Source: an uncultured Blautia sp.
GTDB lineage: Bacteria; Bacillota; Clostridia; Lachnospirales; Lachnospiraceae
Direction: 5' to 3'
Assembly: GCA_946557785.1 (NCBI GenBank)
Contig: CAMNTH010000018.1
Location: 1-64,000 of the forward strand
Length of the DNA stretch: 64,000 nt
The notes below the pieces were generated by a model that had not been told where the DNA came from, made no database searches, and was given only the letters and a program-made list of their open reading frames with translations. This document shows positions 17,191 through 26,804 of the stretch, one piece after another. A program made the translations under genes and the position numbers. Within the stretch, counting starts at the first letter, position 1, and the number at the start of each line of letters is the position of its first letter.

Positions 17191-19749
17191 ATGGTCAGCA
17201 ACAAAAAAAAGAATACTACAACGCAGTTTCTATTATTCAGCTTCATTGGGCTCCTTATCTTCAGCATTGTTGTTTTCAGCATTCTTGGAATTTATATGAA
17301 CCGAAAGAGCAAAACTGCGGTTTATGAAATCGGTGAAATCTATATGTCTGGAATGAACAATCAAATGTCCAAGCACTTTGAAACGGTTATTAAGCTCCGT
17401 TTTGATCAGGTCAGCGGCATCGTGTCCGTTGTTCCAGCAAGCAACAGCGGGCAAAAGAAACTATATGAGGAGCTGTCTTACAGGGCACAGGTCAGAGGAT
17501 TTGATTATTTAGCCCTTTGCTCCGCTGACGGAACCTTTGAACCCCTTTACGGACAGCCAATACAGCCTCTTAATCCGGAACCTTTTGTAGATGCGTTGGT
17601 AAAAGGGGAGCAGCGGGTTGCCGTAGGTACGGATTCTAACGGAAAAGAAGTAATTTTGTTCGGCATTGACGCTTCATATCCAATGCAGAATGGCGGAGAC
17701 TGCACCGGCCTGGTTGCAGCGGTACCGCTAGAATATATCACAGATTTCCTATCCTTGGAGGATAAAGAGCAGCTGATGTATTATCATATCATTCGGCAGG
17801 ACGGAAGTTTTGTCATTCAAAACTCCAACCCTGAGCTCCTGCCCTTTTTTAAGCTGCTTCAGGAGTATCTTAACCCTTCTGAAAATGAACAGCCCATGAA
17901 TAGCTCTGTGGAAAAAATAGGAGATGCCCTAAAAAATGCCCATAAGTCTGCAGCAACCCTGGCTGTAAATGGTGAAGACCGGCAGATTTACAGTATACCA
18001 TTACCATATTCTGAATGGTATCTGGTATCGGTAATGCCCTATGGTATATTGGACAATACTATCCGCAGCCTTAGCGACCAGCGTATTTTCATGACGCTGT
18101 TATCCTGCGTTTCTGTTATGGCCATTTTATCATTGATCTTTTTCCGGTATTTCTCCATGACCCGTTCTCAGCTGTATGAACTGGAGATAGCACGCCAAGA
18201 AGCGCTTGAGTCCAGCAAAGCCAAAAGTGAATTTTTGGCAAATATGAGTCATGATATCCGCACCCCCATGAATGCAATCGTGGGAATGACCGCCATTGCC
18301 ATCTCTCACCTGGATGACCGGGAGCAGGTACAGAACTGCCTGAAGAAAATCACATTGTCCAGCAAGCATCTGCTTGGACTTATCAATGATGTTTTAGACA
18401 TGTCAAAAATTGAAAGCGGTAAATTAACGTTGACAATCTCTCAGATTTCCTTAAAGGAAGTTGTAGAAGGCATCGTCAGCATTATGCAGCCCCAGGTAAA
18501 GGCTAAAAAACAGTCTTTTGACATACATGTTGAAAATATTTTTACAGAAAATGTGTGGTGCGACGGTGTCCGCCTCAATCAGGTTTTGCTGAACCTCCTG
18601 TCCAACGCCACCAAGTATACGCCCGAGGGAGGAGCAATACGATTAGCGCTTTATGAAGAAGAATCTCCCAAAGGAGAAGATTATATCCGGATTCACATTG
18701 ATGTGAAAGATAATGGAATGGGTATGTCGCCTGATTTCCTTAAAAAGATATACGAATCCTATAGCCGGGCTGACGGTGCCAGAGTGCAGAAAACAGAAGG
18801 AACCGGTCTGGGAATGACCATCACCAAGTACATTGTAGATGAAATGAAAGGCACCATTGATATACAGAGCGAGCTTAATAAAGGTACGGAATTCCGTCTG
18901 ACATTCGATTTTGAGAAGTCTACTGCCGTAGAATCAGATATGATCCTTCCTTCCTGGAATATGCTGGTGGTTGACGATGATGAACTGCTGTGCCAGACGG
19001 CTATAAATACGCTGAAATCCATCGGTATAAAAGCAGATTGGACACTTAGCGGAGAAAAGGCGATAGATCTGGTAATCCGCCATCATAGCATTGGAGACGA
19101 TTATCAAATAATTCTGCTGGATTGGAAATTGCCTGGCATGAACGGTATTCAGACTGCAAAAGAGATCCGCCGCAGTTTAGGAGATGAGGTACCGATCCTG
19201 CTGATCTCTGCATATGACTGGAGTGAGTTTGAAACAGAAGCCAAAGATGCGGGCATCAACGGTTTTATTTCCAAACCATTGTTTAAGTCTACGCTTTTCC
19301 ATTCCCTGCGCCAATACATGGGCGCCGACGCTTTACTTAACGAGGAAACAGACCTGGATGTCGATCTGTCCGGACGGCGCATTCTTCTTGCAGAGGACAA
19401 TGAACTTAACTGGGAAATTGCAAACGAATTATTGTCCGACCTGGGCGTAGAGCTTCATTGGGCGGAAGATGGTCAGATATGCGTGGATAAATTCCAGAAA
19501 TCCCCAGAAGGATATTACGATGCCATTCTTATGGACATACGAATGCCGAATATGACCGGATATGAAGCTACAAAAGCAATTAGGGAACTGAAGCATTCCA
19601 ATGCCCAAACTATTCCCATCATCGCAATGAGCGCAGATGCTTTTTCGGAAGATATACAGCGCTGCCTGGATTGCGGAATGAACGCCCATATAGCAAAGCC
19701 CATTGACATCATAGAATTGACCCGCTTGTTAAAAAGATATTTAAAGTAG
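17191..19749 (+). CDS. Hybrid sensor histidine kinase with two receiver domains
   Basis: 852 residues. Membrane segments at ~12-34 and ~297-318 enclose an extracellular dCache-like sensor. HisKA has FLANMSHDIRTPMNAIVGM with His354. HATPase_c has NLLSNATKYTPEGG, DNGMGM and GTGLGM (N, G1, G2 boxes). Receiver 1 has Asp644 in LLDWKLPGMNG and receiver 2 has Asp782 in LMDIRMPNMTGYEA; both have the downstream Lys (SKP, AKP). No DNA-binding output and no adjacent response regulator are present, so it must relay to an unlinked partner. Preceded by AAGGAGG ten bases before ATG. Transcribed away from the GntR gene. Confidence 0.92.
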   Translation: MVSNKKKNTTTQFLLFSFIGLLIFSIVVFSILGIYMNRKSKTAVYEIGEIYMSGMNNQMSKHFETVIKLRFDQVSGIVSVVPASNSGQKKLYEELSYRAQVRGFDYLALCSADGTFEPLYGQPIQPLNPEPFVDALVKGEQRVAVGTDSNGKEVILFGIDASYPMQNGGDCTGLVAAVPLEYITDFLSLEDKEQLMYYHIIRQDGSFVIQNSNPELLPFFKLLQEYLNPSENEQPMNSSVEKIGDALKNAHKSAATLAVNGEDRQIYSIPLPYSEWYLVSVMPYGILDNTIRSLSDQRIFMTLLSCVSVMAILSLIFFRYFSMTRSQLYELEIARQEALESSKAKSEFLANMSHDIRTPMNAIVGMTAIAISHLDDREQVQNCLKKITLSSKHLLGLINDVLDMSKIESGKLTLTISQISLKEVVEGIVSIMQPQVKAKKQSFDIHVENIFTENVWCDGVRLNQVLLNLLSNATKYTPEGGAIRLALYEEESPKGEDYIRIHIDVKDNGMGMSPDFLKKIYESYSRADGARVQKTEGTGLGMTITKYIVDEMKGTIDIQSELNKGTEFRLTFDFEKSTAVESDMILPSWNMLVVDDDELLCQTAINTLKSIGIKADWTLSGEKAIDLVIRHHSIGDDYQIILLDWKLPGMNGIQTAKEIRRSLGDEVPILLISAYDWSEFETEAKDAGINGFISKPLFKSTLFHSLRQYMGADALLNEETDLDVDLSGRRILLAEDNELNWEIANELLSDLGVELHWAEDGQICVDKFQKSPEGYYDAILMDIRMPNMTGYEATKAIRELKHSNAQTIPIIAMSADAFSEDIQRCLDCGMNAHIAKPIDIIELTRLLKRYLK

Positions 19750-19767
19750 TTCCAAAAAACACCTGTA

Positions 19768-19803
19768 AAAAAAGTGGCCGAAAGCATTTAAGCTCTCGGC
19801 CAC
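19768..19803 (-). terminator. Terminator of the rnfC2-metV-metF operon
   Basis: Minus strand GTGGCCGAGAGC / GCTTTCGGCCAC (one G-T pair) with a TTTTTTT tail, between metF and the kinase stop. It can also slow plus-strand transcripts. Confidence 0.82.
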
Positions 19804-19832
19804 ATGATTTTCAGCATATTGCATTTTAGGGA

Positions 19833-20711
19833 TCAGATTCCTGCCAGCTTCAAAATATCCGGTACCTTGGATTCCCAGCCCATTGCCATGATATGTACAC
19901 CCTGGCAGTACGGTTTACACTCTTTGATAATACGTGCGGAAATTTCTACGCCTGTAATTCCAGCTTTTGTCTTTTCTTTATCTGCTTTCAGTTCATTGAT
20001 CATTTCTTCCGGAATATGAACGCCTGCAACATTTGCATTCATATATCTGCACATTCCTACTGATTTCGGGATTACGATTCCAAGCTGAACCGGTTTTCCG
20101 AACTGTTTTGCCTTCTCCATAAACTGGATAAATTTCTCCGGCTCATAAACAGCCTGGGTCTGGAAATACTCTGCGCCTGCAGCAACCTTTCTTTCCATTT
20201 TTGCAAGCTGTGCGTCAAGAGAATCGCTGCATGGGGAAACAACTGCTCCCTTTGCAAATTTAGGCGGTTCACCAACCAGCTCGTTTCCGCCAAGGTCTAC
20301 GCCGGATTCCAGCTGTTTTACTGCATGAAGCAGAGAAACAGAGTCCAGGTCAAAGACCGGTTTTGCCTGGGGATGATCACCAAGCTTTGTATGGTCGCCT
20401 GTTAAAAGCAGCAGGTTCTCAATTCCAAACAGCGCTGCACTTAGGAGATCGGACTCCAGTGCAATACGGTTTCTGTCACGGCAGGTCATCTGGAAAATAG
20501 GGGTCAGGCCTTCATCCTTCAGTGCCTTACAGGTTGCCAGAGAACCAAGACGCATAACGGAAGACTGGTTATCCGTTACATTGACAGCTGTGATATCGCT
20601 CAGATAAGTCTTCGCTTCTTCCAGCATATGTTCAATATGAAATCCTTTTGGCGGACCTACTTCCGCAGTAACTACAAATTCACCACGTTCAAATGCTTCA
20701 GTAATTTTCAT
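19833..20711 (-). CDS. metF: 5,10-methylene-tetrahydrofolate reductase, catalytic subunit
   Basis: About 293 residues of the FAD/TIM-barrel MTHFR family: FVVTAEVGPPKGFH, ITAVNVTDNQSSVMRLGSLA, QMTCRDRNR, LLLLTGDH and the late AGVHIPEEMI. It reduces methylene-THF to methyl-THF in the methyl branch of the Wood-Ljungdahl pathway. The ATG at 20711 is favoured over a TTG five codons upstream because GGAG is nine bases before it. It lies 22-36 bases after metV. Together MetF, MetV and RnfC2 match the acetogen MetVF-RnfC2 complex known from Acetobacterium woodii, a ferredoxin/NADH-linked reductase of unresolved electron path. Confidence 0.92.
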   Translation of the reverse strand: MKITEAFERGEFVVTAEVGPPKGFHIEHMLEEAKTYLSDITAVNVTDNQSSVMRLGSLATCKALKDEGLTPIFQMTCRDRNRIALESDLLSAALFGIENLLLLTGDHTKLGDHPQAKPVFDLDSVSLLHAVKQLESGVDLGGNELVGEPPKFAKGAVVSPCSDSLDAQLAKMERKVAAGAEYFQTQAVYEPEKFIQFMEKAKQFGKPVQLGIVIPKSVGMCRYMNANVAGVHIPEEMINELKADKEKTKAGITGVEISARIIKECKPYCQGVHIMAMGWESKVPDILKLAGI

Positions 20712-20747
20712 GATACATTGCTCCAATCATTATAAATTTTAACAGTT

Positions 20748-21371
20748 TTATTGAGACACATCTTTATCTGTAGCGAAATTGCGCACCTGGGTCGGGCATT
20801 TTAAAGCGTCCAGGCGTCCCAACTGTTTCAGACGTCTGTAAATACGCTCCCATCCGCATTCCATTTCGCTGTCCACCTCACATTTGCCGTTTTTAGAGCC
20901 GCCGCACTGTCCGTTGACCAGACTCTTGGAGCAGGCAGTAATAGGACAAATTCCTCCGGTTAAATTCAGGTAGCATTCCCCGCATTGATCACAGTCATAC
21001 TCCAGCGCTGTCACGCCCTGGAAGCCTGGCAGCGGGTAGGTATCACATGCCGCACAGACCTTCTTTTCCTCCAGATACTCCGCAACGGTCTGCACGCCCA
21101 CGCCGCAGGATAATACCAGCACCGCATCTGCAGCTTCAATCTCACTTATATGCTTTTGAAGGCGCAGCTTCATATTATCCGGGTTGCATATGTAATCTGT
21201 TGTGATCACTCCGGTGAGACTTCCGGAAGCAGACAGTTCCTTCTGAAATTCCAAAGCTTCCTTCTCCGGGAAATGAACTTCCTTGCATCCATGGCAGTTA
21301 ACGATAAAAACCTTTTTTCCTTCTGCCAGCGATACGAGTGTTTCCTTATCTTTTAATTGGGTAATTAACAT
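20748..21371 (-). CDS. metV: MTHFR zinc/iron-binding partner subunit MetV
   Basis: 207 residues of the MTHFR_C (PF12225-type) family. Cysteine-rich: NCHGCKEVHFP near the N-terminus, LSCGVGVQTVAEY, then YDCDQCGECYLNLTGGICP and SKSLVNGQCGGSKNGKCEVD. These ligands hold Fe-S clusters and zinc in characterised MetVF enzymes. The ATG overlaps the rnfC2 end region (TGATATG), so translation is coupled. The same domain is repeated as the N-terminal third of the upstream gene. Confidence 0.9.
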   Translation of the reverse strand: MLITQLKDKETLVSLAEGKKVFIVNCHGCKEVHFPEKEALEFQKELSASGSLTGVITTDYICNPDNMKLRLQKHISEIEAADAVLVLSCGVGVQTVAEYLEEKKVCAACDTYPLPGFQGVTALEYDCDQCGECYLNLTGGICPITACSKSLVNGQCGGSKNGKCEVDSEMECGWERIYRRLKQLGRLDALKCPTQVRNFATDKDVSQ

Positions 21372-21372
21372 A

Positions 21373-23379
21373 TCACTTCATCCCCCTTACTGCATTTTTT
21401 CCCGCTTTAATCTTTGTGACTAACGGAATCTTGGAGGAACAGATGTGCTCGCAGCATCTGCATTCGAGACAATCCATGACATTTTTATCCTTCATGCCCT
21501 GCCAGTTCTCTTCATCTGCATATTTTGCGAAATACAAAGGAGTAAGTTCCATAGGACATACATCCATACAGCGGCCGCATTTGATACATGGCTGTTCTGC
21601 CGTATGGTCTGTGTCTACCGCAATGATTCCGTTGGAACCCTTCATGATTGGCACATTTGCGTCAGGAACCACAAAGCCCATCATCGGACCGCCTGCCTTA
21701 ATGGTAATATCATCACCTGTTACGCCGCCGCAATAGTCGATCAGATCCTGGGTATTGGTGCCGATCTTCACAATATAGTTGCCCGGCTTCTTGAGCTTCT
21801 CACCAGTTACAGTTACTACACGTTCAATTAACGGCATCCCCTTAAGGATAGCGTCTGCGATCGCCTTCGTAGTACTGATGTTGCTCACAACGCATCCTAC
21901 ATCTGCCGGCAGACCGCCTCTTGGAACCTGTCTTCCCATAACGCGCTTGATTAGCATCTTCTCAGCACCCTGCGGATATTTCGTCTTCGCTACTACAACA
22001 TCTATATCGCTGCACTGTGCAGTTTTTTCCTGCATAAGTTCAATCGCATCCTGCTTATTATCCTCAATTACAATAATACCCTTCTGAGCGCCTACGGTTT
22101 TCAGCATTGCTTTGAGCCCATAAATCACATCATCCGCATATTCCAAAAGAACTCTGTGGTCTGCAGTCAGAAGGGGCTCACACTCGCAGCCGTTCAGCAG
22201 AATCGTATCCACAGGTTTTGCAGGTTTTAATTTTACGGATGTGGGGAAACCTGCGCCTCCCATACCAACAATTCCAGCCTCGCGGACAATTTCAACAATT
22301 TCATCCGGCGTCAGATTCTCCGGATTTGCGTGGGGCTGTACTGATTCGTGCAGAGTATTTTTTCCGTCTGAGCGGATCACAACAGACATGCATTCTCCTC
22401 TTGTAGCATGCTTCCGCGATTCAATGGCAATAACCGTACCACTGACACTGGAATGTACCGGACTGCTTATAAAAGCTGCTGCTTCCCCGATCTTCTGGCC
22501 GACCATGACGGTATCTCCTACCTGTACCACAGGATTTGCAGGAGCTCCTGCATGCATGGAAAGCGGAATAACTACCACTTCCGGATCCGGAAATCTCTCC
22601 AGCGGGAGATGCTCCGTGAATTCCTTCCGTTCTGACGGATGAATTCCGCCGTAATAACCTTCGAACCGACTTTCACGGACTGATTTTACATAATCATTAA
22701 TTACTTTAAAATTAACCTTGGAATAGTCGCGCAGCTGTACCGGCTGGTTCAAAAATTCTTCAAGACGGCCCTGCTTCTCCAATCTTCTGTAGATTTTTTC
22801 CCATGCACAGTCTTTATTGCTGTCCACTTCGCATTTGCCGTTCTTCGCACCGCCGCACTGGCCGTTAACCAGGCTCTTGGAGCAGTCAACGATTGGGCAG
22901 ATGCCTCCGGTAATATTCAGATAGCACTGTGCACACGCATCACAGCTCTTCTTCGTCAGTGCCATACCATGATGGCCTGTATAATTCAATGAATTGCTGG
23001 CTGCAAATACGGGCGTTCCTGCCATATCCGCAACTGTCTGGATTCCCAAACCGCAGGAAATTACAAAAACATTTTCTGTACCTTCCGGGATCATATCCTG
23101 CAATTTCTTCTCAGTCTGGGTCTTGTTGCACAAAAAGTCAACTCTGGCACTGCCTGTAATGGTTTTTCCCTGTTCTGCAGCAAGCTTCTCAAACTCTGCA
23201 CAGTCCGGCTCGTCAACAGTTTCAAATTCCTTGAAGCACTTGTTACAAGCAATGATGAACAGATTGTCCTTATCGGCCAATAAGGACGTCAGCTCATCGC
23301 TGCTTTTCAACTGATACTTGGTATAGTTTTCCAATTGCTCACCTTCCTTATCAATTTGATATACAAACCTCATAATCAT
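21373..23379 (-). CDS. rnfC2: RnfC2: MetV-like domain fused to an RnfC-type flavin/Fe-S subunit
   Basis: 668 residues. Residues ~20-235 copy MetV, including CDACAQCYLNITGGICP and KSLVNGQCGGAKNGKCEVD. Residues ~245-668 are RnfC-like: AFISSPVHSSVSGTV, GIVGMGGAGFPTSVKL (FMN/NADH-site glycines), LLNGCECEPLLTADHR, and two [4Fe-4S] motifs, CIKCGRCMDVCP and CLECRCCEHIC. It probably passes electrons from NADH to MetVF in the cytosol. The start is uncertain: ATG at 23379 has a weak site, whereas a TTG at 23334 follows AAGGAAGGTGAG. First gene of the operon. Confidence 0.88.
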   Translation of the reverse strand: MIMRFVYQIDKEGEQLENYTKYQLKSSDELTSLLADKDNLFIIACNKCFKEFETVDEPDCAEFEKLAAEQGKTITGSARVDFLCNKTQTEKKLQDMIPEGTENVFVISCGLGIQTVADMAGTPVFAASNSLNYTGHHGMALTKKSCDACAQCYLNITGGICPIVDCSKSLVNGQCGGAKNGKCEVDSNKDCAWEKIYRRLEKQGRLEEFLNQPVQLRDYSKVNFKVINDYVKSVRESRFEGYYGGIHPSERKEFTEHLPLERFPDPEVVVIPLSMHAGAPANPVVQVGDTVMVGQKIGEAAAFISSPVHSSVSGTVIAIESRKHATRGECMSVVIRSDGKNTLHESVQPHANPENLTPDEIVEIVREAGIVGMGGAGFPTSVKLKPAKPVDTILLNGCECEPLLTADHRVLLEYADDVIYGLKAMLKTVGAQKGIIVIEDNKQDAIELMQEKTAQCSDIDVVVAKTKYPQGAEKMLIKRVMGRQVPRGGLPADVGCVVSNISTTKAIADAILKGMPLIERVVTVTGEKLKKPGNYIVKIGTNTQDLIDYCGGVTGDDITIKAGGPMMGFVVPDANVPIMKGSNGIIAVDTDHTAEQPCIKCGRCMDVCPMELTPLYFAKYADEENWQGMKDKNVMDCLECRCCEHICSSKIPLVTKIKAGKNAVRGMK

Positions 23380-23452
23380 CCGTTCTCACTGCATTTCCCC
23401 CTCTGCACTTTGAGAAAAAACAGCAATTACCAGATAATTTAGTTCTGCAATT

Positions 23453-23508
23453 AATACACGTTTAAATATAACATAGATTAGCTATTTTTTCTAGTCTAAA
23501 CGTATATT
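23453..23508 (-). promoter_or_regulatory. rnfC2 promoter region flanked by a 14-bp inverted repeat
   Basis: Arms AATACACGTTTAAA (23453-23466) and TCTAAACGTATATT (23495-23508) are complementary at 12 of 14 positions and enclose a plausible minus-strand promoter (TAGACT, 17 bases, TATGTT, overlapping TTATATT). The placement suggests an operator pair. No regulator is proven; the PocR-AraC gene is the nearest. Confidence 0.5.
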
Positions 23509-23604
23509 TTCATACAAAAATATACATAATGCGCAAAATCTTTCTTGAATTGCCTCGACAGCAATTTTAAAGCTTCTTCAGCCTCTTTACTATTCATTTT
23601 TATA

Positions 23605-23650
23605 GAAAAAGCGGCTTTCAGCCATAAAAACAGCTAAAAACCGCATTTTC
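23605..23650 (-). terminator. Terminator of the alpha-galactoside operon
   Basis: Minus strand GCGGTTTTTAGC pairs with GCTGAAAGCCGC, followed by TTTTTC. It lies 78 bases after the PocR-AraC stop. The rest of 23380-23727 holds only the promoter region described separately. Confidence 0.78.
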
Positions 23651-23727
23651 ATTTCAAGCAGATAATTTTTCTAAGACGAAGCCTTCAGAATCAAGCCATC
23701 CCTTCACAGAGATCCTGAAAACTTATG

Positions 23728-24591
23728 TTATTTATCATTACCGCATAAACGGCTGCGGTACTCCTGTGGTGTGCACGAGAATCTCCTCCTAAAAACCCTA
23801 TTAAAATAATAGCTGTTTTTATATCCGCACTTCTCTGATATCTCATATATTTTCCAGCCGGTGCTCTGAAGCAGATCCACAGCATGCTTTAGCCTGACTT
23901 CTTCCAGAAACTGCTTGATGGTACATCCTTTCTGACGTTTAAAAATATCACATACATAACTGTATCTGTATTGCGTAATCTTCTCAATTTCTGCACTTGT
24001 AATTTCTCTGGCATAATTCTGCTCCAAATAATCAGTCACGGAGCCTACAAGTGTCCTGTAATACAGCTCTACTACTTTTTGGTAACCAAGATAGTCTCCC
24101 ATCATCTTCAGCAGACTTACCCCTGCCTCAACTTCTTTATAGGTAAATCTGCGCAGTTCGCCAAAAAGCCGGCACAGCTTCTCCTGCACTTCAGGAGAAA
24201 CCTTGTCCCGTTTCAGGATCCTTACCACCTGGTCAAATGATTCCTGCCGGGTATCAAAGTCCACAATCTGTCCGATTGTCAGGTAAGACACCAGTTCGTC
24301 CCTGACTGTTACCGGTACGATTGCTTCCCAAAATCCCATATGGCATTTATAGATATACAGTCCTTTATTCTGCTCTGCATAAGCCTTTGCCTCAGCATCA
24401 CATTCTAAACATCTTTTCTGGTAACAGTCAATTTTCCGCAGTTCCCTGCAAAAAGAACTAAGCCTCTGGTTATTGCCATATAAAATTCGATCTCCGTAGT
24501 CAAAGGTTGCACGCACTCCGGTAAAAGTAGAAAAGCAGTCCAGCACCTGCTGCATTAGTTCCTGATTGATCCTAAGCTCTCCGCCTGCCAC
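23728..24591 (-). CDS. AraC family regulator with N-terminal PocR sensory domain
   Basis: 287 residues. PocR-like domain ~15-165 with Cys-rich IDCYQKRCLECDAEA and KCHMGFWEAIVPV, a form seen in hydrocarbon/propanediol and sugar sensors. AraC helix-turn-helix pair ~185-282 with EIEKITQYRYSYVCDIFKRQ and ISEKCGYKNSYYFNRVFRRR. GTG start after AAAGGAGGATGCAAA. Last gene of the transporter/alpha-galactosidase operon, 15 bases after the GH36 gene, so it probably controls that operon. Confidence 0.87.
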   Translation of the reverse strand: MAGGELRINQELMQQVLDCFSTFTGVRATFDYGDRILYGNNQRLSSFCRELRKIDCYQKRCLECDAEAKAYAEQNKGLYIYKCHMGFWEAIVPVTVRDELVSYLTIGQIVDFDTRQESFDQVVRILKRDKVSPEVQEKLCRLFGELRRFTYKEVEAGVSLLKMMGDYLGYQKVVELYYRTLVGSVTDYLEQNYAREITSAEIEKITQYRYSYVCDIFKRQKGCTIKQFLEEVRLKHAVDLLQSTGWKIYEISEKCGYKNSYYFNRVFRRRFSCTPQEYRSRLCGNDK

Positions 24592-24605
24592 TTTGCATCC
24601 TCCTT

Positions 24606-26792
24606 TTACTGTCGTTCAAACCTCCACATACAGCTAAAATAATCTTTTCCATCCCAGGGAATGTTAAGACCTGCATTCATCAATGTATCGCCTCCATAAA
24701 CCCGTCCGTCCTCCAGGCACACATAGTCAGCCTCTGCATCCAATCCTGCTAGTTTAAGTCCAAAATAAGCCTCTTCGCCAACAGCCTGTCCTTTAAAATA
24801 CCACACTGCAAGCTTCGATCCATCCTCTGCCAAAAGCATCCATGCAGCTTCCTCACTCTTAAAAGGACTCTTCAGCCGGTAAAAATCACCTGTACGCACA
24901 AGTTCCGACATCTCATGATATCTGCTGATAAAGGCCTTGGTACTTTCCTTCTCTTTCTCAGACAAATGCATCAGATTCAGTTCATACCCCAGGTTAAATC
25001 CTTCACACACATGCTCACGGAATTCCAGCGAAGTCGTACGCCCTAATTGAGCATTCGGCACATCTGAAATATGCGCGGTAATTGCAACATTCGGATAACA
25101 CAAGCTTGTTCCATATTGAATCTTTAATCTTGCATACCCGTCACTATTGTCGCTTGCCCAAGTCTGGGGAAAATAATAGAGCATCCCCGGGTCAAAACGC
25201 CCTCCTCCCGAAGCACAATTTTCAAATAACATGTTTGGAAACCTTCTGTTAAGATTCTCCAGAATGTAATACAGCCCCAGCATATAGCGGTGATGAAACT
25301 CTCTCTGCCGTTCTCTTCCCAATGCTTCTGACCCGCATTCCGTTAAGCGACGGTTACAATCCCATTTTACATAAGAAATCTCAGCACTGTCAAGCAAATG
25401 TATTAACTGTTCCAGCACATAATCCGCCACCTCTTTCCGTGACAGATCCAGCACCAGCTGATTGCGCCATTCCGTTCGTATATACCCTTCAATATGCACG
25501 CACCAGTCCGGATGCCTGCGGTAAAGCTCACTATCAGGAGAAACCATCTCCGGCTCTACCCATATTCCAAGACCAAGTCCCATTTCCTTCAATTCTTCTG
25601 CAAGCCTTTTAAATCCTCCCGGAAATTTCAGCTCATTTACTTCCCAGTCTCCAAGGGAACTATCCTCGCCATCACGGTGTCCGAACCATCCGTCATCCAC
25701 CACCACAAGTTCAATTCCCAGGTCTTTTGCCTGCCTTGCATACTGCATTACTGTATCATAGTTAATGTCAAAATAAGATGCCTCCCATGTATTGAGCAAA
25801 ACAGGCCGTTCTTTATCCCGGTAGCTTCCCCTGCAGAGCCTATCTCTGTAAATGCGGTGGAATCGTCTGGACATTTCTCCAAGACCTCTGTCTGAATATA
25901 CCAAAACTGCCTCAGGAGTCGTAAATATTTCCCCTTCTCCAAGCTTCCATCCAAAATTCAATGGATTTACCCCAATTTGTACTCGTGCACTCTTATACAT
26001 ATCCAAATGCACGGAGGCCAAAAAGCTTGAACTGTAAACAAGGTTTATTCCATATGCATCTCCTTGTTCTTCTGTTGTATCATCATTTACAAGTGCCACA
26101 AATGGATTCTGCTGATGAGAAGATATTCCCCTGGTGCTTTCTATGGACATAGTTCCCTGCTCCAAAGTCCGCCGGATTATATGTCTTTCTCTTAAAGCTG
26201 TACCTGAAAGCTGGAGCATCTGCTTTGGAGACTGCTTAAAATCCAGGCTCATAGAACAGGCTATCTCCAGATTCTGTACTCCTCCCCCCCCCTGGAACCT
26301 GGTATGGCGGGTAATCACATCATACTTTTCAAACACGTTATACACCAGAAAAATCCTTAACCCTGACAGCTCATCCACAAGCTCTATCTCCAGTGTCTGA
26401 ACCGCATCCCCATCCTCTGTATAAACATGGGGAAGGCCATCCAGGGAAGGCTTTCCTTCCAGGATCCGGTAAGATGCGTAACGGGGGTTCAGAACCTCTC
26501 TCCCGTTTTCATCACATGACCGAAATGCCGGAGGGCGAAAGTCAGAAGTCCCGTAACACGGATATTCAAATGGCCAGTATTCCTTTGTAAACTGAGGCGT
26601 ACCGGCCCTTGCATTGGTAATACGTTCCCGCCTACGGTAAGGCGATTCTATATACCAGTCCAATGCTCCGCCGCGCACATGCTTTCCCCAGTAAACATGC
26701 ATCGGATATTCTCCCTGCCAGAGCTTTATAACATAACTGGTGTGCTTTGTTTCAAGATGAAAGATTTTGCTTTTTTCAAAAAAAGTAATCAT
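24606..26792 (-). CDS. Alpha-galactosidase, glycoside hydrolase family 36
   Basis: 728 residues, a full-length GH36 enzyme without signal peptide, so cytosolic. It carries ELVVVDDGWFGHRDG, then YVKWDCNR with nucleophile Asp478, and FENCASGGGRFDPGM with the acid/base Asp548 in TWASDNSDG. These numbers agree with those I recall for the Geobacillus enzymes. It releases alpha-1,6-galactose from raffinose, melibiose or stachyose taken up by the upstream ABC transporter. The gene follows the second permease by 12 bases. Confidence 0.95.
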   Translation of the reverse strand: MITFFEKSKIFHLETKHTSYVIKLWQGEYPMHVYWGKHVRGGALDWYIESPYRRRERITNARAGTPQFTKEYWPFEYPCYGTSDFRPPAFRSCDENGREVLNPRYASYRILEGKPSLDGLPHVYTEDGDAVQTLEIELVDELSGLRIFLVYNVFEKYDVITRHTRFQGGGGVQNLEIACSMSLDFKQSPKQMLQLSGTALRERHIIRRTLEQGTMSIESTRGISSHQQNPFVALVNDDTTEEQGDAYGINLVYSSSFLASVHLDMYKSARVQIGVNPLNFGWKLGEGEIFTTPEAVLVYSDRGLGEMSRRFHRIYRDRLCRGSYRDKERPVLLNTWEASYFDINYDTVMQYARQAKDLGIELVVVDDGWFGHRDGEDSSLGDWEVNELKFPGGFKRLAEELKEMGLGLGIWVEPEMVSPDSELYRRHPDWCVHIEGYIRTEWRNQLVLDLSRKEVADYVLEQLIHLLDSAEISYVKWDCNRRLTECGSEALGRERQREFHHRYMLGLYYILENLNRRFPNMLFENCASGGGRFDPGMLYYFPQTWASDNSDGYARLKIQYGTSLCYPNVAITAHISDVPNAQLGRTTSLEFREHVCEGFNLGYELNLMHLSEKEKESTKAFISRYHEMSELVRTGDFYRLKSPFKSEEAAWMLLAEDGSKLAVWYFKGQAVGEEAYFGLKLAGLDAEADYVCLEDGRVYGGDTLMNAGLNIPWDGKDYFSCMWRFERQ

Positions 26793-26804
26793 TTTCCCTA
26801 CCGC

